DNA of 34,817 bases, taken from contig JAMLHR010000028.1 of the NCBI GenBank assembly GCA_023957015.1, positions 1 to 34,817 of the forward strand, written 5' to 3'. Source of the stretch: Thermomicrobiales bacterium (GTDB taxonomy: Bacteria; Chloroflexota; Chloroflexia; Thermomicrobiales; UBA6265). Below are positions 18,131 through 26,471 of the stretch, piece by piece. Below the pieces are notes generated by a model, which worked only from the letters and a program-made list of their open reading frames with translations, was not told the DNA's origin and did no database searches. The stretch's first letter is position 1. Each line of letters opens with the position of its first letter. The position numbers were made by a program, and so were the translations under genes.

Positions 18131-19168
18131 GTGAAAATCACCGTTGTCGGAGCAGGAGCCATGGGCTCGCTGGTGGCCGCACGGCTCACCGCCTCCATGA
18201 ACTCCCAGACACCACATACCAACCCGGAATTCCGCCTCGATGATGTGTTGCTCTATGGCCGACCGTCCGATCACCTGGACGCACTGCGTAAGCACGGTCT
18301 GGAGCTAACCGAGCGCGACGGTCAGGTGACGAACGTCAAACTCCATGTCAGTTCCGAACCCGCGGATGTGCAGGGCAGCGATGTCGTCATCGTTCTCACC
18401 AAAGCGTGGGCGACGGCGGAAGCCTGCGCACCACTCGCCGCATACCTGGAGCGACAGTCGATCGTGCTGACGCTGCAGAACGGCTTGGGCAATGTACATG
18501 CATTGCGAGAATCGCTGACCCACAACGGTATCCCGCCGCATATCTGGATGGGTGTGACTACGCAGGCTGCAGTCCGTACCGCACCGGGCAAGGTGGTGCA
18601 CACCACCGATGGCATCACTGCGATCGGTCGGCGCACACCGGAAATCAACGATCGTCTGGCGGGGCTGGCCGCGCTACTTCGGGAGAACGGCTGGCGCACG
18701 AACGCGGTCGGCGATATCCATCGTTGGGTGTGGCGCAAACTGGCAGTTAATTGCGCACTGAATCCAACGACGGCGCTGGCCGCAGTGGAGACGCGAGCGG
18801 TGGCGCAGGATCCCGATCTGCTGCAGGCGGCGACCTCGATCATTGAGGAAGTGGTTGCCGTGGCCGAGAAGGAGGGCGTGCACCTTCATACCGAGACATT
18901 GGTTGAGGTGATGGTCAATTTCGCGCGTTCGACCGCGAATCCGTACACGAGCATGTATGTTGATCTGGAGCAGGGTTTGCGCACGGAGATCGAGGCGATC
19001 AATGGTGCAGTGGTGCGACATGCCCGTCGCCACAATGTACCTGTGCCGAACAATGCCATGATGACGCGATTGGTGAAGGCGCACGAGCGTGGTCACCGTC
19101 CGGAATCCGGCGAATCCAAGGAAGGTCCGAGCTACACTCGCAGTTTCCATCCTGCTCCGCAGGTGTAA
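18131..19168 (+). CDS. panE: 2-dehydropantoate 2-reductase (ketopantoate reductase)
   Basis: 345 aa, ApbA/PanE family: NADPH-dependent reduction of ketopantoate to pantoate in coenzyme A synthesis. Rossmann loop GAGAMG (residues 7-12), catalytic-lysine region WRKLAVNCALNP (K-x-x-x-N), LTLQNGLGN, and C-terminal EIEAINGAVVRHARRHNVPVPNN, all family hallmarks. GTG 18131 has GGAG about 9 bases upstream. The C-terminal tail after KAHERG is some 25 residues longer than usual. Family members also reduce other 2-keto acids, so the substrate is probable and not certain. Confidence 0.88.
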   Translation: MKITVVGAGAMGSLVAARLTASMNSQTPHTNPEFRLDDVLLYGRPSDHLDALRKHGLELTERDGQVTNVKLHVSSEPADVQGSDVVIVLTKAWATAEACAPLAAYLERQSIVLTLQNGLGNVHALRESLTHNGIPPHIWMGVTTQAAVRTAPGKVVHTTDGITAIGRRTPEINDRLAGLAALLRENGWRTNAVGDIHRWVWRKLAVNCALNPTTALAAVETRAVAQDPDLLQAATSIIEEVVAVAEKEGVHLHTETLVEVMVNFARSTANPYTSMYVDLEQGLRTEIEAINGAVVRHARRHNVPVPNNAMMTRLVKAHERGHRPESGESKEGPSYTRSFHPAPQV

Positions 19169-19186
19169 CGGGTGAGCGTTCTCGAT

Positions 19187-19640
19187 GTAGCCCCCAGGTT
19201 AAGCCCGGGGGTTGATGGACCTATTCCGCCTGCGGCGGTTGCGCTTCGCGCGGGGATTCTTCCCCTTCACTACGCTCCGGGTCTGAATGACGTGATGCCG
19301 CCTGCGGTAGTCGCCGGGCATGATAGCCCGGTGCTACAGGCACCATGCGTGGCCCCCGGGTTAATCCCGGAGGTTGATGGACCTATTCCGCCTGCGGCGG
19401 TTGCGCTTCGCGCGGGGATTCTTCCCCTTCGCTACGCTTCGGGTCTGAATGACGTGATGCCGCCTGCGGCGGGGCGACCACAAGGGTCACCACTACCGAA
19501 TCCAGACGTGGCCCCCGGGTTCAGCCCGGGGGTTCAGGGAGGAATTCCACCAGGCAAGTATGTCGATCAAAACCCGGGCCTAAAGCCCGGGTTCCCGAGT
19601 GATCGGCCGGTTTTGCACGTAGCCCCCGAGTTTAACCCAG
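19187..19640. repeat. Array of GTAG/GTGG-CCCCC palindromic repeats with two long direct copies
   Basis: Fills the 490-base gap between panE and menA. Units beginning GTAGCCCCC or GTGGCCCCC start at 19187, 19349, 19508 and 19619; each opens with a small palindrome (CCCCCxGGTTxAxxCCxGGGGG). Units 1 and 2 then share a stretch of roughly 100 bases, nearly identical, with GCCTGCGGCGGTTGCGC and GGGTCTGAATGACGTGATGC. Unit 3 includes a second palindrome, ACCCGGGC-CTAAA-GCCCGGGT (19575-19595). Unit 2 includes the GGGCGACCACAAGGG motif. No CRISPR-like spacing or gene. Confidence 0.85.
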
Positions 19641-19659
19641 GGGATCACCGAGCACCAAC

Positions 19660-20553
19660 ATGACTGACCGCCCATCGACCTTCCAGATCTGGTACCTGGC
19701 GGCGAGGCCGAAGACATTGCCGGCCGCGGTCGCGCCGATTGTTGTTGGTACAGCCGTCGCGATTCACGAGAACGGATTCGTCTGGTGGATCGCGCTCCTC
19801 GCGCTCCTCACCGCGCTCCTTCTCCAGATCGCTGCCAATTTCGCGAATGACGCCATCGATGCGAAAAAGGGCAGCGATACCGCTGATCGCACCGGTCCCA
19901 CTCGCATCACCACGGCTGGATATGTCACCTACCGACAGGTGATGAACGCCACCTGGATCACGCTCGCGCTGGCGATGGTCACCGGTATCCCGTTGCTGAT
20001 TCGCGGCGGATGGCCATTCGTCGCGCTTGGTATCGCCAGTCTCGTCTGTGCCGTCGCCTACACCGGCGGTCCGTTCCCGATCAGCTATCTCGGTCTCGGA
20101 GAGGTCTTCGTCTTCCTGTTCTTCGGACTCATCGCCGTGACCGGCACCGCCTATCTCCAAACTGGCGAACTCACCGCACTCAGTTTGGCGGCCTCGATTC
20201 CTCCCGGCGCGATGATCGTCGGTATTCTTATTGTCAACAACTATCGCGATCGCAAGCAGGATGCCATCGTGAACAAGCGCACCGTCGCGGTGCGAATCGG
20301 TGCACGTAATACGCGGATCGAGTACTTTTCCATGCTGGTGATCACGGCGGTGTCGCCGTTTGTGTTCTGGGTAATCGGATGGCTGAACTGGAGCGCGCTC
20401 CTCACCATCCTCGCCTGGCCGATGCTCTGGCAGCTGGCGCAGCAGGTGCGTACATTGCAGGGTCCCGCGCTGAATCGCACACTGGGCTACACCGGCAAAA
20501 CCGCGCTCGTTTTCAGCATACTGTTGGGGGCGGCGTTGATCATTTCTCGTTAG
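19660..20553 (+). CDS. menA: 1,4-dihydroxy-2-naphthoate polyprenyltransferase
   Basis: 297-aa UbiA-family integral membrane enzyme that attaches the polyprenyl chain to DHNA in menaquinone synthesis. Both Asp-rich Mg-prenyl-PP motifs are present: NFANDAIDAKKGSD (about 60) and NNYRDRKQDAIVNKRT (about 193), with about eight membrane helices. RPKTLPAAVAPIVVGTA at the N-terminus is typical of MenA. No clear ribosome-binding site before ATG 19660, which directly follows the repeat array. The menG-type methyltransferase follows 13 bases after the stop, so the last two steps of menaquinone synthesis sit in one operon. Confidence 0.93.
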   Translation: MTDRPSTFQIWYLAARPKTLPAAVAPIVVGTAVAIHENGFVWWIALLALLTALLLQIAANFANDAIDAKKGSDTADRTGPTRITTAGYVTYRQVMNATWITLALAMVTGIPLLIRGGWPFVALGIASLVCAVAYTGGPFPISYLGLGEVFVFLFFGLIAVTGTAYLQTGELTALSLAASIPPGAMIVGILIVNNYRDRKQDAIVNKRTVAVRIGARNTRIEYFSMLVITAVSPFVFWVIGWLNWSALLTILAWPMLWQLAQQVRTLQGPALNRTLGYTGKTALVFSILLGAALIISR

Positions 20554-20565
20554 TTCGGAGTCATC

Positions 20566-21297
20566 ATGTCCTCATCGCAATCGCAATCCGGTGCTATCTC
20601 CAGCAAAGACGATGTGCAACAGATGTTCGATGCCATCGTGCCGCGCTATGACCTGATGAACCACATCATGACGTTCGGTATGGACTTCCGCTGGCGCAGG
20701 ATCATGGCCAGGATCGCCAGCCAAACGCTGACTGGACCAAGCGATTTCGTCGTCGATGTCGCCTGCGGCACCGGCGATGTCGCCTTCGCGATCGAGCGCG
20801 TCGGCGTCCCGCTGGTGACCGGACTCGATTACAGCAGTGGCATGATCGCGGAGGCGCAACGCAAGGCGAAGAAACGCGGGAGCGAGGTCAACTTCATCGA
20901 AGGCGATGGTATGGACATGCCGTTCAAGGATGGTGTGGCCAGCGCTGCCACGATCAGCTTCGGTATGCGTAATCTGCCGGATTACGCTGCCGGTGTGCGG
21001 GAAATGGCGAGGATCGTGCGACCAGGGGGCAAGGTGATCTGTCTCGAAGCCACACCCTACGATCATCCGATTCTGAAGTACCCCTTCAACTTCTACTTTT
21101 ATCGCGTGCTGCCGGTTATCGGCAAACTCCTCACCGGCAAGTACGAGGCCTACAAGTATCTGCCGGATAGCGTCCGTCACTTTCCCCGACCGAACGAGTT
21201 GGCGCAGACGTTCCGCGATGCTGGTCTGGAAGATGTGCAGGTAGTGATGTTGGGATTCGGCAGCGTGGCATTGCATGTGGGAACAAAGCCGCTATAG
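20566..21297 (+). CDS. menG: Demethylmenaquinone methyltransferase (UbiE/MenG)
   Basis: 243 aa SAM-dependent methyltransferase, last step of menaquinone synthesis. Family marks: VQQMFDAIVPRYDLMNHIMT, FGMDFRWRR, SAM-binding VVDVACGTGDVAFAI (about 62), ISFGMRNLPDY, and EMARIVRPGGKVICLE. Length is usual for UbiE/MenG. It follows menA closely on the same strand. Substrate assigned as demethylmenaquinone because of menA. Confidence 0.93.
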   Translation: MSSSQSQSGAISSKDDVQQMFDAIVPRYDLMNHIMTFGMDFRWRRIMARIASQTLTGPSDFVVDVACGTGDVAFAIERVGVPLVTGLDYSSGMIAEAQRKAKKRGSEVNFIEGDGMDMPFKDGVASAATISFGMRNLPDYAAGVREMARIVRPGGKVICLEATPYDHPILKYPFNFYFYRVLPVIGKLLTGKYEAYKYLPDSVRHFPRPNELAQTFRDAGLEDVQVVMLGFGSVALHVGTKPL

Positions 21298-21312
21298 GCA
21301 ACGCACAATGAA

Positions 21313-21333
21313 ACCCGGGGCTCAACCCCGGGT
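21313..21333. repeat. Palindromic repeat ACCCGGGG-CTCAA-CCCCGGGT
   Basis: A perfect 8-bp inverted repeat around CTCAA just after the menG stop, of the same family as 4316-4334 and 19575-19595. It could act as a terminator-like hairpin but has no T-run. Confidence 0.75.
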
Positions 21334-21421
21334 CCACAATGCGGTGACACCTCAACCCATTGCCCGCGTTTACCATGGTGGGATCGCGACTGGTTGATCC
21401 CGCAGGTGAAACGGCGCACGC

Positions 21422-21997
21422 ATGCTCAAACCGAAATGGCGACAATTCGGACGACAATCCGCCACCGATCCGGAGGCGCTCACAGACGATGATCTCGTGC
21501 GGCGAGCGCAGCAGGATTCGGAGCAGTTCGGCGAACTCTATCGCCGGTATGCGCCCGAGATCGAGCGCTTCGTCCGTAGTCGCGTTTCCGATCCCTATCT
21601 GGCGGAGGATATCACCAGCAAGGTCTTCACCAAGGCGTTGTTAGCGCTGCCCCAATTCACCGAGGGATCATTCCGCGCCTGGCTGTATCGCATCACCCGC
21701 AATACCATCATCGATGAATACCGCCGCACCAAACCGAATGTACCGATCGACGATCTGCCGCTGGAGTCATCCATCCCGCAGCCCGATGACATCGCCATCG
21801 CCAACGATGCGGCTGATCGCTTGCGCCGCGCGCTGGAACACCTGAAGCCGAACCAACGCGAGATCGTGCGCTTGCGGCTTCATGGACTCAGCGTCAAGGA
21901 GATCGCGGAGCGCCTGCAGATGAGTGAAAACGCCGTCAAGAGCGCTCAACGACGCGCCTTCATTGCCCTCAAATCAGTACCCGGAGTAATGCCATGA
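21422..21997 (+). CDS. ECF-type RNA polymerase sigma factor
   Basis: 191 aa. Sigma region 2: QFGELYRRYAPEIERFVRSR, YLAEDITSKVFTKAL, FRAWLYRITRNTIIDEYRR; region 4: LKPNQREIVRLRLHGLSVKE, IAERLQMSENAVKSAQRRA. No region 3, hence the extracytoplasmic-function group. It directs RNA polymerase to a small set of promoters. Its stop overlaps the start of the next gene (ATGA), which has one membrane helix and is the probable anti-sigma factor. No strong ribosome-binding site is visible before ATG 21422. Confidence 0.92.
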   Translation: MLKPKWRQFGRQSATDPEALTDDDLVRRAQQDSEQFGELYRRYAPEIERFVRSRVSDPYLAEDITSKVFTKALLALPQFTEGSFRAWLYRITRNTIIDEYRRTKPNVPIDDLPLESSIPQPDDIAIANDAADRLRRALEHLKPNQREIVRLRLHGLSVKEIAERLQMSENAVKSAQRRAFIALKSVPGVMP

Positions 21998-22938
21998 ACG
22001 TCCCTACCCCCCTCAACGACAATGCCCGGGACGATCGTTTCGACCGTGGTCTGGAACAACTTCTCCAGGCGAATCCCACCGGTCTGGATGAGATCGAGCC
22101 CGAGTTGCGAGATATCACCGTGCAAATTGTGCGGCTCGCCAACGATGCTGGCTGGATCGGTGCCGATCCCGGCGAGCACGAGCACCGATCAACGCCGCGT
22201 TGGCGTGATCTGAAGCTGATCACGAACGCGATCGCAGCCGCAGCCCTCATCGGTGTGGTGCTCACCCTGGCGTGGTTCGGCGTGCAGTACCTGAATGACA
22301 ACGGTGGTCACTACGGATCTGCACCAACGATGATGCCAGAGGGTATCCCGGAGGCGTCATGCGATCGTATCCCACGCTCCGATACTGAGATCGCGGCGAT
22401 TGTGCGTTCTTCGGGCACCGAGGTTGCGCCATTCCAGGCATCTCGCGGAGAGAACGATTTCTATAACGGATCAATCAGGCTGGCGCGTGATTGGAATCTG
22501 TGTCTCCTGGAACAGAACTGGGCGAGGGCGGTGGCCTATGAAAGCGATTACTTCATTTGGCTGCTGGGACAGCACCTGTATCCGGATGGTACCGCGCACC
22601 TCACCAATGCGGAAATCGCGCGCGGTATCATGGACTTCCACCACCAGCTCACACCCATGCCAATGGCCAGCGACATCACTATCGGTGTCTACACCTTGCA
22701 GAATATCCGGGCATTGGGCGATGGCAGCGATAACGTCGTGATCGGTTTAGATGCCTGGATCGTGCCGATACGCGATGCGGATTGGGTCACATGGCCAATC
22801 GTTTTCGCCGTGGAGTGGGACGGCACACAGTGGATGATTGTCTCCACCTCACAGGACTCCGTGCCGGACTCATTGTTCAAACCGAATGACAACGCCGGCT
22901 CAGCCACACCGGAGGCGGCAACCATACCTCCCCAGTAA
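21994..22938 (+). CDS. Single-pass membrane protein, probable anti-sigma factor
   Basis: 314 aa: a cytosolic N-terminal part (about 1-73), one membrane helix (LITNAIAAAALIGVVLTLAWFG), and an external domain of about 210 residues with two Cys (EASCDRIP; NLCLLEQNW) that might pair. The overlap with the sigma gene and this topology suggest it holds the sigma factor until an envelope signal arrives. No zinc HxxxCxxC anti-sigma motif is visible, so the link is by context. Confidence 0.65.
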   Translation: MNVPTPLNDNARDDRFDRGLEQLLQANPTGLDEIEPELRDITVQIVRLANDAGWIGADPGEHEHRSTPRWRDLKLITNAIAAAALIGVVLTLAWFGVQYLNDNGGHYGSAPTMMPEGIPEASCDRIPRSDTEIAAIVRSSGTEVAPFQASRGENDFYNGSIRLARDWNLCLLEQNWARAVAYESDYFIWLLGQHLYPDGTAHLTNAEIARGIMDFHHQLTPMPMASDITIGVYTLQNIRALGDGSDNVVIGLDAWIVPIRDADWVTWPIVFAVEWDGTQWMIVSTSQDSVPDSLFKPNDNAGSATPEAATIPPQ

Positions 22939-22984
22939 CCTGTCCATCCACACTTGATGGTACCCTTGGGTTACCAACCGCATA

Positions 22985-23080
22985 GCCGGACGGGAGCTCG
23001 GAGAGGCCGGGCTGAGAGGGCGATCTTCCATCGCCGACCGTGTATGACCTGATCGGGATAATGCCCGCGCAGGCATCGGA
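22985..23080 (+). promoter_or_regulatory. TPP riboswitch (THI box)
   Basis: The conserved thi-box segments appear in order: ACGGGAGC, GGGCTGAGAGGG, GACC..TGACCTGATC, GGGATAATGCCCGCGCAGG. The ribosome-binding region AAAGGG lies directly at its 3' end, 10 bases before ATG 23096, so TPP binding most likely blocks translation. This ties the downstream gene to thiamine supply. Confidence 0.93.
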
Positions 23081-23095
23081 AAGGGTGTATTTCCC

Positions 23096-24079
23096 ATGTT
23101 CCACACATCCATGAACCGCCGCTCACTCGTGCAGGCAGCCGCCCTTGGTGCCATCCTGCCACGATTCGCTTCCGCCCAATCCAGCGAGGTCACACTTGCG
23201 CTGGATTGGTATGCGAATGCCAATCACGCCGGTATCTATATGGCCCTGGCGAACGGCTACTTCGAGGAAGCCGGTGTGACACCGGAGATCTTCGTGCCAG
23301 CTGACCCCACAACCGTGCTACAAACCGTCGGTGCCGGCCGTGATACCTTCGGTATCACCTATCACAACGATGTCCTGGTGGCGCGGCAGAGCGGCATCCC
23401 GGTAAAGAGCATCGCTGCCGTGGTGCAACATCCGCTCAACTCGATCATGGTGCTGGAAAGCAGCGATATCCAGTCGCCTGCCGATCTCGGCGGCAAGACG
23501 ATCGCGATGGCCGGTGTGCCGAGCGACGAGGCTTATCTGGCCACGATTCTGGAAAACGTCGGTCTCAGCCTGGACGATGTCGAGACGGTCAATGTCGGCT
23601 ACGATCTCATGCCCGCCATCCTCAGCGAGCGCGCCGATGCCGTCATCGGCGTCTACTGGACGCACGAGACCATCCTGGCCGAGCACGAGGGGTATCCCGT
23701 TCGATACTTCCGCGTTGAAGAACATGGTGTGCCGGATTACTACGAACTGGTGATCGTTGCGGGCGAGAAGACGATCGAGGAGCAGCCTGAGATGGTGAGC
23801 TCCTTCCTGGGAGCATTGCGTCGTGGATATCAGGCGGCTGCCGATGATCTGGATGCGGCGCTGGCTCATCTGATCGAGGAGAGCCCTGATCTGGTGGCCG
23901 ATGTCGAGCGCGAGGGGCTCAATCTGCTGGCGCCGGTCTGGACCAGCGACGGTGCTGTTGAGTGGGGCACCCAAACGGCGGAACGCTGGGACGCCTACAC
24001 CAGCTGGGCGCAAGAGAACGAACTGGTGGATGCCGATATTGTGGCGGCCGATGCATGGATTGACCTCTGGCCCCTGTGA
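23096..24079 (+). CDS. thiY: ABC substrate-binding protein for a thiamine pyrimidine precursor (ThiY/NMT1 family)
   Basis: 327 aa exported binding protein with an NMT1/THI5-like domain, expected to bind formyl-aminopyrimidine or HMP outside the membrane for uptake and thiamine salvage. N-terminus has a twin-arginine signal (RRSLVQAAALGAILP, ending FASAQ), without a lipobox Cys. Domain marks: VTLALDWYANANHAGIYMAL, GYFEEAGV, GRDTFGITYHNDVLVAR. The TPP riboswitch upstream supports the role. No permease or ATPase gene is beside it, so partners must lie elsewhere. ATG 23111 (MNRRS) is a second possible start, but the ribosome-binding site suits 23096. Confidence 0.88.
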   Translation: MFHTSMNRRSLVQAAALGAILPRFASAQSSEVTLALDWYANANHAGIYMALANGYFEEAGVTPEIFVPADPTTVLQTVGAGRDTFGITYHNDVLVARQSGIPVKSIAAVVQHPLNSIMVLESSDIQSPADLGGKTIAMAGVPSDEAYLATILENVGLSLDDVETVNVGYDLMPAILSERADAVIGVYWTHETILAEHEGYPVRYFRVEEHGVPDYYELVIVAGEKTIEEQPEMVSSFLGALRRGYQAAADDLDAALAHLIEESPDLVADVEREGLNLLAPVWTSDGAVEWGTQTAERWDAYTSWAQENELVDADIVAADAWIDLWPL

Positions 24080-24107
24080 CGCAGCAAGGCGGCGCCCGAG
24101 GGGCCTC

Positions 24108-24133
24108 CCGACAGCGCCCGCGGGCGCTGTCGG
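24108..24133. repeat. Perfect 26-bp palindrome
   Basis: CCGACAGCGCCCG (24108-24120) is followed at once by its reverse complement (24121-24133). It lies 28 bases after the thiY stop and could be a terminator without T-run or a protein-binding palindrome. Confidence 0.65.
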
Positions 24134-24233
24134 TCCAAGACGAGGGAGAGGAAAACCCCGGAACCCGGCGTCTCTGTCCTCGTGAGTTCTCATGCTAAGG
24201 TGATGTCAAATGCGTTTCCAACGAGGTGCCATC

Positions 24234-24761
24234 ATGTCCGATACGCTCAAGACACTGAAATCACTCCGCCAATCGCGTCAGTTCGATGGACGCCCCATCC
24301 CAACCGAGGATCTTCAGACGATTCTGGAGGTGGCCCGCTGGACGGGTAGCGCCCGCAATCGTCAACCGTGGCACCTCATCGTGGTGCAAGATAAGCAACT
24401 CCTGGCCGAACTGGGCGCCATCCGCGATCTCAATATCTGGATGAGCAATGCCGGATGCGCCATCGCGATCGCCATGCCTGTGCCTGCACCACTGGGTGCC
24501 GATTACGACGAGGGCCGGCTAAGCGAACGCGTCATGCTGGCGGCCTCCGCTCTGGGGATTAGTTCCGGTACAGCCTGGTTCGTAGATGACGAGCAGGTAG
24601 AGAAAGCACGCACATTGCTCAACCTGCCTGAGGATCTATCCGTCACATCGCTGGTAGTGCTCGGCTACGCGGAAATCGCCTCGGGCTTCGTTGGTCACGG
24701 CGGCCGCAAACCGCTTACCGAGATCGTGAGCTATGAGGTATTCGGGCAGCCAGACGCCTAG
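24234..24761 (+). CDS. Nitroreductase-family protein (FMN-dependent)
   Basis: 175 aa, short nitroreductase: LRQSRQFDGRPIP, VARWTGSARNRQPWHLIVV (FMN-binding RxSxRN-type region), EGRLSERVMLAASALGISSG and TSLVVLGYAE. Would reduce nitro or quinone-type compounds with NAD(P)H. ATG 24234 has GAGGTG upstream; an in-frame start at 24210 is less likely. A paralogue on the other strand lies at 30318-30869 and shares the ARWTGSxRNxQPW motif. Confidence 0.88.
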   Translation: MSDTLKTLKSLRQSRQFDGRPIPTEDLQTILEVARWTGSARNRQPWHLIVVQDKQLLAELGAIRDLNIWMSNAGCAIAIAMPVPAPLGADYDEGRLSERVMLAASALGISSGTAWFVDDEQVEKARTLLNLPEDLSVTSLVVLGYAEIASGFVGHGGRKPLTEIVSYEVFGQPDA

Positions 24762-24890
24762 CATCTCTCGCCGCGACCCTGACGTGGACCCACTCAGGGT
24801 TCGGAATGACGACCTAACCACTCCCCATCAAACCTCCCCCGACCAGATCTCGCTTCTGTCAGGTATCACCGCGCAATGCATCTCGGGCTA

Positions 24891-24908
24891 TTGTGAATAA
24901 CATCACAA
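24891..24908. promoter_or_regulatory. CRP/Rex-like palindrome upstream of the DUF2892 gene
   Basis: TTGTGAATAACATCACAA matches the CRP consensus TGTGA-N6-TCACA perfectly and Rex TTGTGAA-N4-TTCACAA with one mismatch. It lies about 85 bases before the DUF2892 start, a distance suited to class I CRP activation if the -35 is TTGCAA near 24934. Confidence 0.55.
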
Positions 24909-24983
24909 TCATCTGTATACATGACATGTTTTTGCAACGTTTTCAGTCGAGAATTGATACCAATGAGATGAAAGGAGTTGGTC

Positions 24984-25202
24984 ATGGAAAACGTAATCGC
25001 TTGGATGGCTACCCCGAAGGGGCGATTCTACCGGATCGTTATCGGTCTGAATTTGCTCTGGATCGGCAGCTACATGCTCAGCATGCCGCTCGGTCACTGG
25101 GTGCAGGCAATCGGTCTGATCCCGCTGGTATCGGCGATATTTAACGTCTGCATTCTGGCACCGTTCGTCCATAGATCGCTGCATGGTGCCCAGATCGTCT
25201 GA
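24984..25202 (+). CDS. DUF2892 (YgaP-type) inner-membrane protein
   Basis: 72 aa with two membrane helices: FYRIVIGLNLLWIGSYML and VQAIGLIPLVSAIFNVCILA. The R-I-x-x-G start of helix 1 and the GLIPL..(C) end of helix 2 fit DUF2892, found in YgaP and linked to sulphur/redox genes; function is not known. ATG 24984 has AAAGGAG 6 bases upstream. A possible CRP/Rex site lies upstream, and a hairpin follows the stop. Confidence 0.8.
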   Translation: MENVIAWMATPKGRFYRIVIGLNLLWIGSYMLSMPLGHWVQAIGLIPLVSAIFNVCILAPFVHRSLHGAQIV

Positions 25203-25238
25203 GCACGATCGGCCATGTGCCACCCAACTGAATAGCGG

Positions 25239-25264
25239 GAACCCGGCCCCCACAGGCCGGGTTC
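25239..25264. terminator. Hairpin between convergent genes
   Basis: A 10-bp perfect stem GAACCCGGCC (25239-25248) with GGCCGGGTTC (25255-25264) around CCCACA, between the plus-strand DUF2892 gene and the minus-strand methyltransferase gene. It has no T-run but is placed as a two-way terminator. Confidence 0.6.
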
Positions 25265-25301
25265 ACTGCATTATGGGAAGGTGCATATCCGAACGCATGA
25301 C

Positions 25302-26471
25302 CTACAGACTCGCCAGCTCCTCCGCGAAGGAGCGCTGGGTAAACCCGAGAGGGCGGAAGTCATTCGGCAGGTTCTTGCCGAGTCCCAACACGCCAAATCG
25401 ACCCAGCCCGGCAGGATCGATCAAACGCATCGTCGCGTGCTGGGCGAGGTAGTACTCATCGACAGCGACATCCGATTGCAGTTGCAGCTCCATCAGCCAG
25501 TCTCCAAGCCCCAATCGCGTCAGGTACTCGCTCTGGGTGGTGAGTCCTAGGTTCCTCATTCCGCGTTGAGTCGCGGTTTCGGTGAGATAGCTGAAATCGA
25601 CGTGGGCGGTCAGATCCTGTTGACCAACGCGTTGATATGGATCGTCGGTGGCGGTGTGCTGATAGTAACCCCGCAGCGTGCCCTCCAGCCGATGTCCGCT
25701 GTATAGCGTGGGAGCATCGTAGCCATAGTCGATGATCACCGCGATACCGGCCGTCAGATTGTCCGCGACCTGCGTGATCCACTCTGCGGCTATGGGCGAG
25801 AACTCAAACCTCGCTCCCTCCGGCAGGGAGATTCCCTGTTGGGCGAAATGTGCAGTAATCGCCTCACGCAACTCCCGATCCGGTTCAGCCTCGACATCAA
25901 TGAAACCAGTACCATCCCAACCCACACGGTATTCCCGTAACGTCCCTTTCCGCATCGTCAGGCGATGCGTCGGTAGAGCGTCAGCCACCTCGTTCGCCAG
26001 CACGAGTCCGGCTTCGGGGGTGATTGCATCCGGGTGTTCGGCAGATACCTTGTCCACGAACCCAACTTCCCGCATGGCGGCAATCGCCTCTTCCAGGCGA
26101 TGCATGTTGACATCGACCAGGCGATAGTCGATGGCATCAAGCACATCCGGTGCTTTCTCATGCAATGCCACCAGGATGTCATAGGCCAATCCTCCGGATG
26201 AAGCCCCGTGCTCGCGCACAACAAGCGAATCCGGCTGACCAAGGACATCCCAGGTCTCGGCCACCTGTCTCGCCAGCGTGTTGCCGAAGAAGGGGTGGAG
26301 CTCGGGTGAGGTCATGAAGTCGCCGCCGCGACCTGGTTTCCGCTGCGGCTGGCGATAGTAGCCGTGCTCCGGGTGATAGAGCGCCGTGGACATGAATGTC
26401 GCGAAGGTGATGGGTCCGTGGCGTTCAATCTGGTCGCGCAGCACAAGCGCCGCTGCCGTGGTGTGCTCCAT
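25302..26471 (-). CDS. MidA/NDUFAF7-like SAM-dependent methyltransferase (DUF185)
   Basis: 389 aa. Family marks: IERHGPITFATFMSTALYHP, HGYY near the N-terminus, DFMTSPELHPFFGNTLARQV, LANEVADALPTHR and IIDYGYDAPTLYSG. Mitochondrial NDUFAF7 methylates an arginine of complex I; what bacterial forms methylate is not established. The glycine-rich SAM loop is EHGASSGGLAYDIL where ELGPGxGxLxxDIL is usual, so binding may differ. I chose ATG 26471 (CGGAG 8 bases upstream) over 26501. Confidence 0.85.
   Translation of the reverse strand: MEHTTAAALVLRDQIERHGPITFATFMSTALYHPEHGYYRQPQRKPGRGGDFMTSPELHPFFGNTLARQVAETWDVLGQPDSLVVREHGASSGGLAYDILVALHEKAPDVLDAIDYRLVDVNMHRLEEAIAAMREVGFVDKVSAEHPDAITPEAGLVLANEVADALPTHRLTMRKGTLREYRVGWDGTGFIDVEAEPDRELREAITAHFAQQGISLPEGARFEFSPIAAEWITQVADNLTAGIAVIIDYGYDAPTLYSGHRLEGTLRGYYQHTATDDPYQRVGQQDLTAHVDFSYLTETATQRGMRNLGLTTQSEYLTRLGLGDWLMELQLQSDVAVDEYYLAQHATMRLIDPAGLGRFGVLGLGKNLPNDFRPLGFTQRSFAEELASL

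Noticed and set aside
19187..19640. CRISPR array
   Set aside because: Units are long and irregularly spaced, with palindromes and duplicated unique text; no short identical repeats with equal spacers and no cas genes.
19172..19663. 163-aa open frame across the repeat array
   Set aside because: It is a translation of the palindromic repeats (repeated PGV/PPAAVALRAGILPL) and has no gene features.
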